64,000 bases of DNA from Rhizoctonia solani (GCF_016906535.1 NC_057370.1:1302001-1366000); one strand, 5' to 3'; shown: positions 1 through 13,358, numbered from the stretch's first letter. Numbers and translations: made by a program. The notes: generated by a model from the sequence alone, not told the origin.

Positions 1-248
1 ATGTATTTTACTAAGTTTATGGCTACAGGCTCATTGTTTAGTAGGTCATCTTATTCATAAAGTGAAAAAGAGAAGGCCTCGCAAACCGGCTAACCGGGAA
101 GAAAAGCCGAGCCTCAAGGATGTGGTGGGCCTCGGAATTCTGAAGAACGATCGAACCCGTAATTGCTCCCGTAATGAAGATACCGAAACTACCAGAGCTG
201 TCCTTTTATACCCGCCTCTCATCCTCTAACTAGCGGATATCTCCTCAC

Positions 249-1572
249 ATGGATCCACTCACAAAACTGCTGCACACTCAACCTTTCGGATTCCTGTACC
301 TTCTTTATAGACGCATACTGGTTGTGCTCAAGATACCCTTTTGGACTGCTCTCTACTTTGCAGGAATCAATAAGCCACGCCCGTCCTGGTCGCTAAAAAG
401 TTATTGCTATCGAACGCTATTCGGGATGTGTTAGGTATATGCTCCATGTCATGACTCAGCTATCATTTCCTCACTTGTTATTTAATGTACAGACGCGCCT
501 TCAAAAACGGGTCAAACCCGCGGACGGGACCACACAAAAGAGGTCATTGCCAAGGATTGTCTGGACGCTCGCTTTATTTGGGTTGATCCTGTCCCTCCTA
601 ACCTGATTGTGGGGGAGGTCGAACGACTCGCACGAGCGTGCGGGGCCCGGTCCGTGCGTATTCCTGCCTATGGATTCGGAAAATGGGAGTCTGAACGAGA
701 TCTCGCACGAGATGGTGAAAAGGTTATTCTCAATCTTCATGGTGGGGCATACATAGTGAGTACTCTTGGTCTAAACGAAAGCCAATAGGATCGAACGTAA
801 TTTACAGGCAGGAACCGCCCACCCAGAGGATCCGACGGCTAACATCCCGCGTGGATATCTCACTTATGGCATTTCGCGTGTGCTCTCAGTCGATTATCGT
901 CTCTCTGCTACAAATCCATACCCAGTTGTTGCTCCTTTCCCGACAGCTCTTCTGGATGCACTGGCAGGGTACATCTACCTCACACGTACGCTCGGATTCA
1001 AGCCCCAGAATGTCATCGTCAGTGGAGATAGTGCTGGTGGAAATTTAGCCCTTGCGTTGGCAAGGTACTTACGGGACTCGGCTGAACTGGGACTTGGAAT
1101 TCCCGGAGGATTGATATTGATATCTCCATGGGTCGATCCTACAGGAACGTACACCGGTACACTTACAGACAATTCTCCTGCCGTACTGAACGCCAAGTCC
1201 GATTATATCAAGCTCCCAGATGCGAAAACCGATCCCAATGCTCGGTATTTTTATTCCCTCCGCGCGCTTATCGGGCCTATGTCCGTGAAGGATGCAGGGC
1301 ACAGCCCATACATTTCTCCAGCGTCATTACGTTTAGCAGAAAATGGGTTGTTCAGTGATTTCCCACCAAGCTATATAATCAGTGGAGACGCAGAAGTACT
1401 TGTGGAACAAATCCGGTTGCTCCACTCGCGGATGAAAGGGGATATGCCCACGGGCGCTGTGGTTTATCGTGAAGTTCCCGATGCGGTGCACGATTTCGTT
1501 GCTTTTACGGTTTGGGAGCCTGAGAGAAGTGAGGTGCTAAGAGAAACCATGAATTGGGTCAAAGCATTGTAG
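249..1572 (+). CDS. alpha/beta-hydrolase, HSL-type esterase/lipase (copy 1 of tandem pair)
   Basis: Serine hydrolase of the hormone-sensitive-lipase/arylacetamide deacetylase class; it should hydrolyse small carboxyl esters. Exons I read: 249-434, 493-755, 808-1572, with GT-AG introns of 58 and 52 bp. Seen: oxyanion-hole motif HGGAY at the end of exon 2, nucleophile elbow GDSAGG in exon 3, a late DAVHDF supplying the catalytic His, and an N-terminal hydrophobic stretch (residues about 10-40) that could be a membrane anchor. Exon 1 runs into a stop (432-434) in its own frame; one extra A in the A-run at 395-399 would give the frame matching copy 2 (3002-4324) and a phase that joins exon 2. The same exon-2 length (263 nt) and intron sites in both copies show tandem duplication. 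It is either a frameshifted copy or, more likely, carries a one-base sequence error. The natural substrate is not inferable. Confidence 0.85.
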
Positions 1573-3001
1573 TAGGATTAGGTATATGCCGTGCAGTGGA
1601 ATGAAATACTTCTCAGGTCGACCTAGCCTTCAAGTCTATTCACAAATTTAAGGTGCGGCCAGTAGCCTACAATCGACATCCCCAATTGGGGCGAGTTAGC
1701 CATTTTGTACGACTAGTAAATATATATTTCTACTGCATACGACTATTTAACATCCGCAGACCAAAGAGTGGCCCACCCCATCAATATAGCTGCCTTCTAC
1801 CCCAGCTTGCCGTTTTCTGAACATTTATTCTCACTTCTCAACCTAAACTTCGGCCTCAAACAGCCATGTTTCATTGGGCTTATCTTTTCATCTCCAACTG
1901 ATAGCGCATTTATTCATCTGGATCGTGTCACAAGTCGTGCTTGCTAATCAGAACCATGGAATATCTATCTTGTGTGGCTTAAACCTATTAGATGCAATTT
2001 CACGCATTCCACGAGTGTTGTGTGCACATCTAACTAGTGTTTTTGTGAAGAGGATATTCATATATAACTATTCGGCTACATAACAAAATCGGCGGACTAT
2101 ACCCGCGCGTAGGCGCTAGCATGTGCACTTTTGGTCTCAATACTAGCCAGTGTCGAATCAAGAAGCCGTACTAGGGCCTGTGGTTCACCCAAGAGTTTTT
2201 GGCGAAATACGCATAGAGTGCCAGACTATCCACCCTTTGAGGCTAATAATCGACGCCAATACCCCTACTAATAGCTCTTACTTATGCTCGGTACATTTTA
2301 TAAGTGCCTGTAAGCATGGACGCCCATTTTTCATACCTTTCATTTTATTTCTTAACCAACCGTGGTCTATCTATTTACACCGAGTCACGCATGTACTCAA
2401 TGTGTTTATAATAATAATAAAGCTTCAGCTCGATCTGTTTGAGATATAACGTTATTAAGCCTCAAAACAAACTGTATGCAAACACTGTTACATCGTGATT
2501 TTTGAACTCCAGCAATGACATTGAACATCCCATAGTTGTAAGTTTATAACTTACTATGATCTATGCACGCTTTTGTGTAATATCAACCGGAGATAAACAA
2601 TCTAACGTCTTGAAACCTGCTCCAAGTGGTCCAGATGATTGATAAATGGCCACACATACGCAGGCCATGCACTAGAATATACACAGGTTCATTGTAGAGC
2701 CCATAATACGCAATTGGAAATCGTACTTGGTCTATACCTCTACTACCGGGCTAAATTTCGCGAGCGGGAGCTCGAGCCAGAATCAGGATTCATGGGGGGT
2801 CGGGGGTAACACGAATATATTCAGCCCAATGCAAATTCAGAGGTTAGTAATATTGCAAGTCTCGGTACTCAAAAACGTGGTGGGACCCGAGTTCCTAAGC
2901 TACAGGCGAATGGCTTTCAGTTCTCTCAGTTTCCTGTTGAGGAATTACAGTTAGCGTATGAAAACCTTTCGTTTTTATCTACAGGTCTACACCCTCCCAC
3001 C
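1573..3001. other. intergenic region between the tandem hydrolases
   Basis: About 1.4 kb, AT-richer than its neighbours. It holds only short open frames with no recognisable motif (the longest, at about 2727-2954, lacks protein-like composition). It should contain the 3' end of copy 1 and the promoter of copy 2. I see no repeat or RNA gene. Confidence 0.5.
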
Positions 3002-4324
3002 ATGGATCCTCTTACCAGAATACTTCACATAAAACCTTTTGGGTCTCTGTATATGCTCTATAAGCGTATCGTGATCATTGCAAAGATACCGTTTCAGGTG
3101 GTATCATACCTTTTAGGAATTAACAAGCTGCGGCCCTCGTGGACGCTGAAAAAAGTGCTGATACTGAGTGCGCTTCGGGAGGTAACCTGTAAGCCAAACT
3201 TATGCCATGGCTTTTGGTAGTTATTTATAGTATTTAGATATATCGGAAAAGACTGGAATCAATGGTGGGCGAGACCACACAAAAGAGGTCGTAGCCAAGG
3301 ACTGTTTAGATGCCCACTTCATTTGGGTCGATGGTGTGCCTGACGAGCTCATCGTCGGTGAGGTCAAGCGACTAGCACAAGTATGTGGAGCTCAGTCTGT
3401 ATGCATCCCTGCGTATGGTTTTGGAAGGTGGAACTCGACGCAAGACCTGGCGCGAGATGGGGAAAAGATCATTCTCAATCTCCATGGCGGAGGATACATA
3501 GTAAGCTTCGCCAACTATACATCATACACTAGACAAAACAGACTGAACAATAACCCAAGGCAGGGACGGCTCACCCCGAGGACTTGACGGCCAACATCCC
3601 CCGCGGATACCTCGCACATGGAATCTCACGTGTTCTCTCAATCGACTATCGCCTATCTACCACCCACCCGTACCCAACCGCCGCGCCCTTCCCATCGGCC
3701 CTCCTGGACGCGCTCGCGGGTACGTCTACCTCGTGCGCACGCTCGGGTTCAAGCCTCAGAACGTGATCGTGGGCGGGGACAGCGCGGGCGGGAACCTCGC
3801 GCTCGCGCTAGTTCGGTATCTCAGAGACTCGCGTGATCACGAGTCGGGTCTAGATCTAGGCATGCCTGGAGGGTTGATCGCGATTTCTCCGTGGGCCGAT
3901 CCTGTCGGGACGTACTTTGCTACCTTGACGGACGACTCGCCGGGCGTCGTGAACGCCAAGACCGACTATCTTCGACTCGTGGATAAAAGGGGGACGGTTG
4001 TGTCTCAACATGGGTACGCGGCTCGTGCGCTTGCTGGGCCCATGTCGGCCGAAGATGCTACTCGAAGCCCGTACATCTCTCCCGGATCGTTGAATTTAAC
4101 GACGGATGGGCTGTTCAAGGGGTTCCCGCCTACTTATATGTAAGTGGAGAAGCGAGGCGCTCATTCAGGAGATCCGAGTTCTCCAGACCCGGATGAAGAA
4201 GGACTGCGAAGTGGTTTACGATGAAGTTGTTGATGCTGTTCATGATTTTGTCGCTTTTCCCCAGTGGGAGCCTGAGCGAAGTGAAACGTTCAAGAAGATT
4301 GTGGATTGGATTCAGAACTTGTAG
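3002..4324 (+). CDS. alpha/beta-hydrolase, HSL-type esterase/lipase (copy 2 of tandem pair)
   Basis: Paralogue of the gene at 249-1572, same class. Exons: 3002-3188, 3238-3500, 3560-4324; intron positions and exon-2 length match copy 1. Seen: HGGGY oxyanion motif, GDSAGG nucleophile elbow at about 3777-3794, and the DAVHDF catalytic-His region near the C-terminus. The reading frame breaks three times relative to copy 1, each time as if one base were missing: in the GGG at 3718-3720 (between the DALAG and VYLVRTLGF segments), at about 4140 and at about 4152-4157. The three together restore the frame. As written the protein would be truncated. Tandem esterases of this type are common in plant-associated fungi, but specificity cannot be read from sequence. 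Confidence 0.83.
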
Positions 4325-4504
4325 TTTGGTTCATTATATGCATCTGAAGCCCCTGTGTATGGCGCATACACCCAGTAATAGTTGCTACCGTCTAGCTTGG
4401 TCCCTTGCAGAAAGTTGACTATAAAAGCCCATGACTAGATCTGATTTCACGCATACAGTCGGTGTTTTCAAAAATAAAATAAAAGTTTACACCATTGCAA
4501 TGAT

Positions 4505-5767
<1,263 letters not shown>

Positions 5768-5928
5768 CTTTAGAGGGTAAAGTTACAGAAAGGCAGAGAG
5801 AGACGCGTCACCTCCACACTCTTGGCGCTTAACTCTTGTCCACACGTGACTCTGGCCGCAGATCATTCGCATTCATCTCGATAAGTTATTTACATTCGGG
5901 AAGAAGAAAAAATAAGAATAAAATAGGA
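5768..5928. promoter_or_regulatory. shared divergent upstream region, RPN11 / Tim17-like gene
   Basis: Only 161 bp separate the two start codons at 5767 (minus) and 5929 (plus), so both 5' leaders and promoters must lie here or overlap the genes. Motifs were not resolved. Confidence 0.45.
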
Positions 5929-6530
5929 ATGACGAGCACACTCTCGTCCGATGCGTTCGTATTCGAGCGAAATGCCGAGACGGGAAAGATCCGAATCAAC
6001 GTTCCTGCTCGGTACTACCTTGTGCCAGGGGTATGCTTTACCACCGGGCTCATCCTCGGGCTTACGCGCGGAGCACGTCAAGCGTCGTTGCGGTTCTTGG
6101 CTGAGAACGCACACCGGAGACCTACGACGCTGCAAGGATGGTATTTCTACAAAAAGACCAAGAACTATCGGGTGATGTGGGGGGCATTGAAGGGAGGCGG
6201 AGCGGTTGGGTTGAAGATGGCAGGGTTTGGGGCACTGTGGGTCGGGTTGGAGCAGGGATCGGTGGTGCTTGGGGACAAGATTGGGGGTAGGACTGGGGAG
6301 TGGATTGCACAGGGACGGGAGATGGTGCGGGTGTGGGGAGTGCTGGGCTGGTGCTTGCGGGATGTAAGTACAAGATGCGTTAATGCATGTATCTAACTAG
6401 ACCGATTGCAGACCGGCTGCCCCGACCGGTGTGGGGACAGGTAGTCGGATTAGGAATGCTAGGTGGAGGCGTGATGTATGGGGCGCGTCGGGGGCGGGAG
6501 TGGCTGGAGGAAGCAGAGGATCAGTCATGA
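5929..6530 (+). CDS. small glycine-rich membrane protein, Tim17/22/23-like (tentative)
   Basis: Two exons, 5929-6363 and 6412-6530. The start at 5929 is preferred over an upstream in-frame ATG (5836) because the shorter form begins directly before the conserved-looking segment. Seen: a hydrophobic stretch at about residues 29-45 followed by Arg, a charged loop with GWYFYKKTKNYR, then glycine-rich hydrophobic stretches GGGAVGLKMAGFGALWVG and, in exon 2, VVGLGMLGGGVMYGARRG. Short Gly-patterned hairpins ending in Arg are what Tim17/Tim22/Tim23 family members look like, so a mitochondrial inner-membrane protein is my guess. The exons join only if one G is added in the GGG at 6359-6361 just before the donor. 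It could also be a fungus-specific membrane protein of unknown role. Confidence 0.6.
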
Positions 6531-6802
6531 TCGATAGGGATGCCGCGAGGCTCCACCGCTGAATAACAAAGAGGAATATGATTGGCCAGTGGTGACATCA
6601 GACGGATATGGAGCCGTGCGGCTAGGGCATTTAGGAGAGTGAGCGACCAGAGAGAGCTTTGCTTTTCGCGCACCACCTGGTTTGACCCGGCGTAAGAGTC
6701 GGACCTGTATTTTCTTTTTTTCGTTGTTGTTGCAGTGTTTTATTAGGTGTGCCTGAACAGGGTATCTCACATATCGATCGCATTCATTTGATTGGAAGCC
6801 AC

Positions 6803-9299
6803 ATGCTGAAGCTCTGGCCGTCTGGACCATCGGCTGCTGACGGGCAGCTCACGCCCCGGGCAAGCGATCGCAAGAGCCCGAATCCATTCGAGGCCTCGCT
6901 CACCAACCTGAACCCGACCCCGATGGCGAGCACAGCCCCGCGCACGCCGACCGTAATGCACCATCTGCTCAAGACCCAGGACAACAACCACGATACCACC
7001 CCATTGGCCACACCCTCTCTGGGACTCCCAGCCGCGGCACCGACTACACAGCTATCGCTCAATCCGCCGGAATTCAAGCTGAAATCCGCACCTCCACTGC
7101 GCCGGAACCACTCGCATACGCCGTCGATCAAGGAAAAGGACGCCCAGGCCGCGGGTGCATCCTCCAGGGGACAGCTCCATGTCAAGCTCATTGCCGCCCG
7201 GGGGCTCAACGTATCCTCTGCGCGCGCACGGCCCTATGTCGTTGTGCAGTTCGAACAGAGCGAGTTTGTCAGCCGTGATCCTATCGCCGAGTCCGATGCC
7301 CCCGTCCGCGGTGTCCCAGCTGTCCTTTCCCGCGTCAACTCGGCCGTCAATGTCACCGCTGCTGCTGCTGCCGCCGCCGCCGCAGGGAGCGGACTGGCCC
7401 GTGTACTCGCTGCCAACACATCCGCATCTTCCGTCGCCTCCGGATCTTCAAACGGTCTTGGCACCATGTCCACACACAACCCCGTATGGAAGCACGAGGT
7501 CGCGTTGTAAGTCGGTCATCTCAATTTACGCTACTCTTTTGCTCATCGCTCCGCAGCGACGTCACTCAGGAAAATACAACAATAACCTTTACAGTCTATG
7601 ACAGACAAGAAGAAGACGAAGCCTTTCTCGGCATGCTCGAGATGAAGCCGGTCCTCAAACACGAGCACACGGTTGATCAGTGGATCAAGTCTGTCCCGCC
7701 GCTCCACCTCCCGATATTGCACATTCTAACCGCTTTCCACAGGCTACGACCCAGAGAATCGGAACCCGTAACAGGCGAGATACGAGTCCAGATTACATAT
7801 GAGCAGTTCCAGGTGAGCACATCGCTCCCCTCTCTCCTATTCACGCTCCCTCACAACTCATGTCTCTTCACCGCCCGCCTATTCTCGGCTTTACACCCAT
7901 TGAACAGACTCGACGCGCCCTCACCCCGCGCGATTTCGAGTTTTTGAAGCTCATCGGTCGCGGTACATTCGGCCGTGTCTTCCAAGTCAGGAAAAAAGAT
8001 ACCAAACGCATCTATGCCATGAAAGTCCTTTCCAAAAAGGAAATTGTCGCCAAGAAAGAGGTCGCACACACCATTGGTGAACGCAAGATCCTCCAGCGCT
8101 CGCTCGAATCGCCCTTCCTCGTCGGCCTCAAGTTCTCCTTTCAGACCGATACCGAGCTCTACCTCGTCACTGATTTCAAATCGGGAGGCGAGCTATTTTG
8201 GCATCTCCAGCGTGAGACGCGCTTCTCTGAAGAGCGCGCACGATTTTACATTGCTGAGCTTGTCCTGGCGCTGGAGCATCTGCACAAGTACGATATCGTC
8301 TACCGGGACCTAAAGCCCGAGAACATCCTTCTCGATGCAACGGGCCATGTCGCCCTGTGCGATTTCGGCCTGTCCAAACCGGATCTCCCGAGCGGCCAGC
8401 TCACCAACACTTCTGCGGAACCACCGAGTATCTCGCCCCAGAAGTCCTCCTCGACGACCACGGTTATTCCAAACTCGTCGATTTCTGGAGTCTGGGCGTC
8501 CTCTTGTTCGAGATGTGCTGCGGCTGGAGTCCGTTTTACGCCGAAGATACCCAACAGATGTACAAGAACATCTGCTTCGGCAAGATTAGGTTCCCGAGGG
8601 GTGTAATCGGTGAGGACGGGAAACAATTTGTTAAAGGGGTGAGTCCCTCCTACCCAATTCCGACTCGTGAAATCCGGGTTCTAACAGCTATCACGCCCGA
8701 AAGCTACTCAACCGAAACCCGAAGCACCGTCTGGGTGCACACCGCGATGCGGAAGAACTCAAAGAGCACCCATTCTTCAAAAATATCGACTGGGTCGCGC
8801 TCGCTCAGAAACAAGTCCCCCCGCCGTTCAAGCCGTCTGTCGAGTCGGATGAATCAACGGCCTGCTTTGATCCCGAGTTTACGAGTGCGGATTTGAAAGA
8901 GACCGGAGTCGACGCGTTGATGGATGAAGATGACCCGTCGGACCAGTGGGTCGCTTCCGTGGTGCTCATAATGGCCGACCGAGTTTCAATGGGCCGAACG
9001 GGGGTCAAGGGGATGGAAATCACGAACAAGGACGCTGCGAATAAAAAGGCCCAGCGAGAGAGGGGTAGCCCGTTGACCAAGTCGATCCAGGAGAACTTTA
9101 GAGGGTTTACATATTCCGGCGAAAGCGTGGTTGCTGCCGCCGCCGGAGTCCTGGGGAAAGACTTTGACGAGGACGTAGAAGAAGAGGACGAGGAGAAGAC
9201 GGAGACGATGCTGGGACGGATAGCGAATGGGAGGACGAGAGTCCTGCAGGACGGTATAGCGGGGCGAAGCGGACGAAAAAGGGAGAGGATGGATTGTAA
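6803..9299 (+). CDS. SCH9: Sch9-type AGC protein kinase with N-terminal C2 domain
   Basis: Nutrient- and TORC1-responsive Ser/Thr kinase, the fungal S6K/Akt-like kinase. Exons: 6803-7506, 7557-7688, 7743-7812, 7908-8638, 8704-9299. Order: Ser/Pro-rich N-terminus; C2 domain (GQLHVKLIAARGLN onward, interrupted by a poly-Ala run, to about residue 290); kinase with GRGTFGRV glycine loop, AMKVL lysine, the Sch9 signature KKEVAHTIGERKIL, YRDLKPENILL and DFGLSK; activation loop CGTTEYLAPEV; hydrophobic motif ENFRGFTYSGES. The frame breaks at 8411-8412 (one T missing before CGTTEY). The C-terminal tail needs further one-base additions near 8948-8950, 9033-9035, 9062-9065 and between about 9120 and 9215, after which the tail ends in KKGEDGL at 9299. 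Unaltered, the frame runs to 9309 instead. Start 6803 is chosen as the first ATG of the protein-like segment. Confidence 0.93.
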
Positions 9300-9309
9300 G
9301 TGCTGTTGA

Positions 9310-10087
9310 ATGCCACCACGTAGGTTCCTCCCTTTCTCCTCCCTTTTTTTTTCCTTGCTTTGGCTTTTTGCCCATGGACTGTGTCAATAGTTAAATCGCT
9401 GTCGCTCGCATTCAATTTGTACACGTCGTAGGTCGACTGCGATCATGATGAAACGTTTTACATATTATGTATGATTACAATCAAATGGTTCTTGATAACC
9501 CCCTGGATCGGAGGCGTGAGTTGGGGTAGCTGTGAATGATTCGGACCTTGCGAGGGCGTGAATTCGTTGGCCAGATATAGTACGTGAAATACCAACCCAA
9601 GAAAAGTTTAAACTGGATTCTGTTCGTGCAAAGAGCAAGTGGGGTATCAATTCATTTGGAGCCGGCGCTTAGTAACTGAGACCCAACTCAAAGCAGACAA
9701 ACACCACGAGCACAGCGACACCCCAAACCCAAACCCCCAAATCCAAAAACGGGACGAAGCTTACCATACGGGATTCCCCGTATATCTCATCATTTCCCTA
9801 ATTTTGACTCTTTTCTCGAGGATCGCCCGTTGAGGGAGTATATAATTTGGGCGCCAAACCCTCGAGGCTGTTCCTTTTTACTCCCGGCCCCCTCCTTCTC
9901 ACATATCACACCTAACAGTGTCGACCTCGTCCTGGCGGAGAGGCTGGGCACTCTGCGTTTAGCTGCGGCGGCTTTATTTCGAATCGTCAGGCCAAAGAGT
10001 GCAAGCCTGGCGGGAGCATTCTTGACAAACTACCGCAGTGCCCGGAACTTTTCCAGCTACTATAGCCTTGCCACCCCGAACCGTGTC
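9310..10087. other. intergenic region SCH9 - RNase H1
   Basis: Holds the 3' end of SCH9 and the upstream region of RNase H1. A reading frame open upstream of 10088 (from about 9830) has no recognisable domain and may simply be leader; an alternative mitochondrial presequence for RNase H1 encoded here cannot be excluded. Nothing else seen. Confidence 0.4.
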
Positions 10088-11864
10088 ATGTCCGATCGGC
10101 ATAACGGGGACTATCCCGGACAAGTCTTTTTCGGAGTCCACAAGGGGAAACGACAGTGTATCGAGCCGACATAGTACGTCTTCCCCCACTGTATTTTTTT
10201 ATTGCTCTTGTTCTAATATACCCCTTTCAAGTCAGAGCCTTATGAAAAACGTCCAAGGTTATCCGGATGCGGTCTACAAGGCGTTTATGAACAAGGCTCA
10301 CGCGGATGAGTTTTCCAAGACGGGAAAGGTACCTCGCGGAGCTGTGCCCGTTCAGCCGGGCGCGTCGTCTTCGTCTTCATCCTCGTCCTCGTCGTTGTCG
10401 AGAACGTTGTCGTTGAGCGCCCCGCTTGCTGGACCGAGCTCGAGTCTGAGATCTGATAGTCTCAAGCCCAATGTGGTTTCGATGAGTGCGAGTGCGAGTG
10501 CGCAGAGTGGACCGAGCACGAGTCTTGTGTCGGGTGGGAGCGCTGGGTCGAGTAGACAGGTTACAACGGCAGTAGCGCGGCCGGGAGTAGTCATCCGGCA
10601 CCAACAAGTCTAGTCTGTTCCAAGCCAACAGCTACCAAATCAAACGGAGGCAAGTTTGCGTCTCTTATCGTGGTACGCCTACGCCTGTTGGTAGCAATAA
10701 ATCCACATCCATCAATACCGCTCGAAATGCGAGCACATCAGCTTCCTCCAACAGGGCAAAATCGAAGTTGGACCGACGGTTCGTGTTTGAGCAATGGTAG
10801 GGAGAACGCGGCTGCTGCATATGCTGTGTACTTTGGACCGGATGACCCAAGGTGAGAGTGTTTTTCTTGACGTTTTGTTTAGGAATTCCATCTCATAGGT
10901 ACGTACTTTTAGAAACGAGGCCGCTCGTGCACCTGGAAAGCAGACGAACAATGTTGGCGAGATCTATGTGAGTCGTTATTAAACCCGCTAGAATTTATGG
11001 TTGCTAAGTTATGTGTAGGGAGTGATTCGAGCACTTGAGATTGTCGATGAGGGTGCGAAGCATTTGGTCATTTACACTGACTCCAAGTACACTATTGAGA
11101 GTGAGTGATGATATCATATATGCGTCGCCCCTGGCTTATGGCCGTCTTTTTAGGCCTTGGGTGGCTTCCTGGTTGGAAAAAGAGAGGCGGGATGAACTCG
11201 AGTAATAAGCCGGCCATGAACTATTCGATGATCAAGTACATGGACGCCCTCATGGCTCGGCGCGGAGGTGAGCTCGTTGACCATAGTCACGGTCTGTTTC
11301 TCACGATTATTTCTAGACCGGGTGGAGCTCGTTCACGTCCGCGGGCACCAAAATGACGCTGGCAATAATGCGGCCGACTTGATGGCGCGAGCTGCTGCCA
11401 CTAACCCTCACGTCCCACCTGCCAAGGACTGGGAACTCGAGTGCATCAATCTACAGAAGAAACCCTTGGTGTCCGTCACTGGTAGTCCCAAGATTACGGC
11501 AGTGAGTCGCTTGTAGTATGGGCGAGTCTAGTGATTTAATAGTGTATAGGTCGACTCGCCTCTAGTCAAAATCGAGGCTCAGGACGATGATAGTGACTAC
11601 GGCTACAGCGATATCGAGCTGGATGGCGCTGAAATTGACGGTGTAGACTCGCCTTTGAATCAGTACCTATCCGACGACACCCGCGCAACTTCCTTCTCCA
11701 ACGAAGAGAAACCGGTCACTGGGAAAAAGCGAGCCCGCGATGAGCCTGTTCAGGAAGTACCGGATAGCGACACTGAGCGCAAAACAGCGAGGAAAAAAGC
11801 CAAGGAACAACCCGTGAAATGCCCAAGCTGCAGGCACAACTTTACTGTCACTCTTCGAAAATAA
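10088..11864 (+). CDS. RNH1: ribonuclease H1 with hybrid-binding domain and C-terminal CxxC tail
   Basis: Cuts RNA in RNA/DNA hybrids. Later exons are clear: about 10744-10853, 10913-10967, 11019-11100, 11154-11267, 11317-11501, 11550-11864; the first two are 10088-10180 and about 10232 onward. The N-terminus is the hybrid-binding (viroplasmin-like) domain: FFGVHKGK before the first intron, NVQGYPDAVYKAF after it. A long Ser-rich linker follows, then the catalytic domain with all four acidic residues: WTDGS, NNVGEIY, YTDSKY and NNAADLMA, plus VRGHQND. The C-terminus adds an acidic segment, a basic patch (KKRAR, RKKAK) likely to be a nuclear signal, and CPSCRHNF, which resembles half a zinc ribbon. 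The Ser-rich linker (about 10560-10770) changes frame twice, so its exon limits are unresolved. Confidence 0.9.
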
Positions 11865-12004
11865 TTTTCTTCGCCTTGAATTGGTTTGTTTCATTTTGCA
11901 TATGCTGTTTTGGTGAACTTTAGCCAAGCATCTTGTTATCCGTTTATGTATAGCATTCTATGCAGATATGTCTTGAATAACTAATTTACAAGTGGGATAC
12001 AAGT

Positions 12005-13358
12005 CTACCAATCCATCAACAAATGTCCGTCTCGTTTGAACGTGCCTCCTCGCAGCAGTGCGGGTAGCACTTTCCTCCAAGAATCGTAGACTCGACTACA
12101 GCTTGTACTTCATGCGGCGAGACGCGACCGTACCAAACACCGTTTCCTGAAGGGAAGTAAATAATCACGTTTCCCGCAAATTTATGACCTAGATCCAAAT
12201 ATAGTTGTAGTCTATCAGATGGGAGATCAAACCGGGCGGAACTTACCCCCCATATGCGAGTTTCTTAATATTAAAACGCGCTGAGAAAAGTCACTTTCAG
12301 GTTTTCGTAATGCCTGCAATCGTTGTTTCGCATTCTCCGCACGAGGCTCTGGTAGGTCTTCCAGTGCTGGTTGTCCGTGCTCGGCCGGGTCGTCAATTTG
12401 TGTATGAACATCCCAGCCTTGGTTGGACAGACTTGTCGTAAAGGCTGTTGAACCATTAAGTATGCTGTCCAAGTTTTCTGGGAAACCAACATACCATCTT
12501 CCAAGACGGGAGCAGCGATATGGCATCTGTTGTCTCGTCGTTTGTGGGAGCCTATTCCAAGTCGGTGGGTCTGATTTACTGGCAGATAAATAAATAGACC
12601 CACAAAGTAAAATGACAGCAGAGTAGGGCAAGATCCAGGACTTCATACCCGCGCCACTCGGTTTTCCTTCTATCCCTACAGCAGGGTCAAGAACAGCCTT
12701 CCACAGCTCACTTGCGCCCTCGGTCGTCGCTGGTACGTCCTTGACAAGTTTATAATCCGGGAACACAAGCACTGTATGCGTTTTAGGGGCGCACCCAACT
12801 TCGCGGTGGGATCCATTAAGCACAGACAGCCGCGTCGAGTCGGAAGCGGTGAATACTCCAGCCGGAGCGCCTTCCGATTTTGAAGGACGGGCGGTCGATG
12901 AAGATACCAGTTTACCGTGAACGTTGTTGAGGTGTTCCGCAAGAGAGTCGGATTCCTCTGTCACCTCGCGCACCCAATCGGATTTTCCGGTTGAAATGAC
13001 GACCTGGAAAAGTATTAGTGCTTCACGAAAGAGTTTGGTAGCTCGGCTATTCAACTCACCTGTCTACCATAAGGTTTGACTGAACCAAGCATGTCTGAAG
13101 ACAAGTCCACGTCGAACCGGTTTGGCCATTCTTCATGTCCGAGGTCACAAGGATCCGCGCACGTTCGGCATGGGTCCAGAGTGTATGGGACACCGGCCGA
13201 GTCAAGTTTGGAGCCGAGCTCCTCGACCTGCGGGGGTGAACGGACAAGGCTCAGTGCGCTGAACATGGTGCTTTGGATCGCGTGTTTGATCATGGTAGGG
13301 AGGGGTGCAAGGGGGAGTATCGTACCGATAGGATTGGCGCATCGACTACTTCAGACAT
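12005..13358 (-). CDS. APD1: Apd1/sucraseferredoxin-like 2Fe-2S protein
   Basis: Thioredoxin-fold [2Fe-2S] protein of the Apd1/Aim32 family; in yeast Apd1 is a cytosolic redox protein linked to tolerance of redox-active drugs. Exons (minus): 13358-13326, 13227-13060, 13003-12604, 12551-12495, 12444-12247, 12188-12005. Seen: an N-terminal Cys segment CRTCADPC followed by EEWPNRFDVD and VKPYGRQ; the core SWILPYSAVILLC-SHKRRDNRCHIAAP across introns; GWDVHTQID; and the C-terminal HMGGHKFAGNVIIYFPSG, whose His-x3-His fits the family's His cluster ligands. The frame breaks near the end: one G added at about 12070 gives GGKVLPALLRGG and a stop at 12005; unaltered it ends in a Cys-rich tail at 12016. 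Divergent from VPS52. Confidence 0.88.

Noticed and set aside
2727..2954. 75-codon frame between the hydrolases
   Set aside because: No recognisable domain or splice partner; length expected by chance.
6359..9299. Tandem pseudogenes (SCH9 and neighbours decayed)
   Set aside because: Between the breaks, catalytic and structural residues are fully conserved with no stops in the restored frames, which does not fit relaxed selection.
10352..10628. Acidic and Arg-rich minus-strand frames
   Set aside because: Antisense of the poly-Ser linker of RNase H1.
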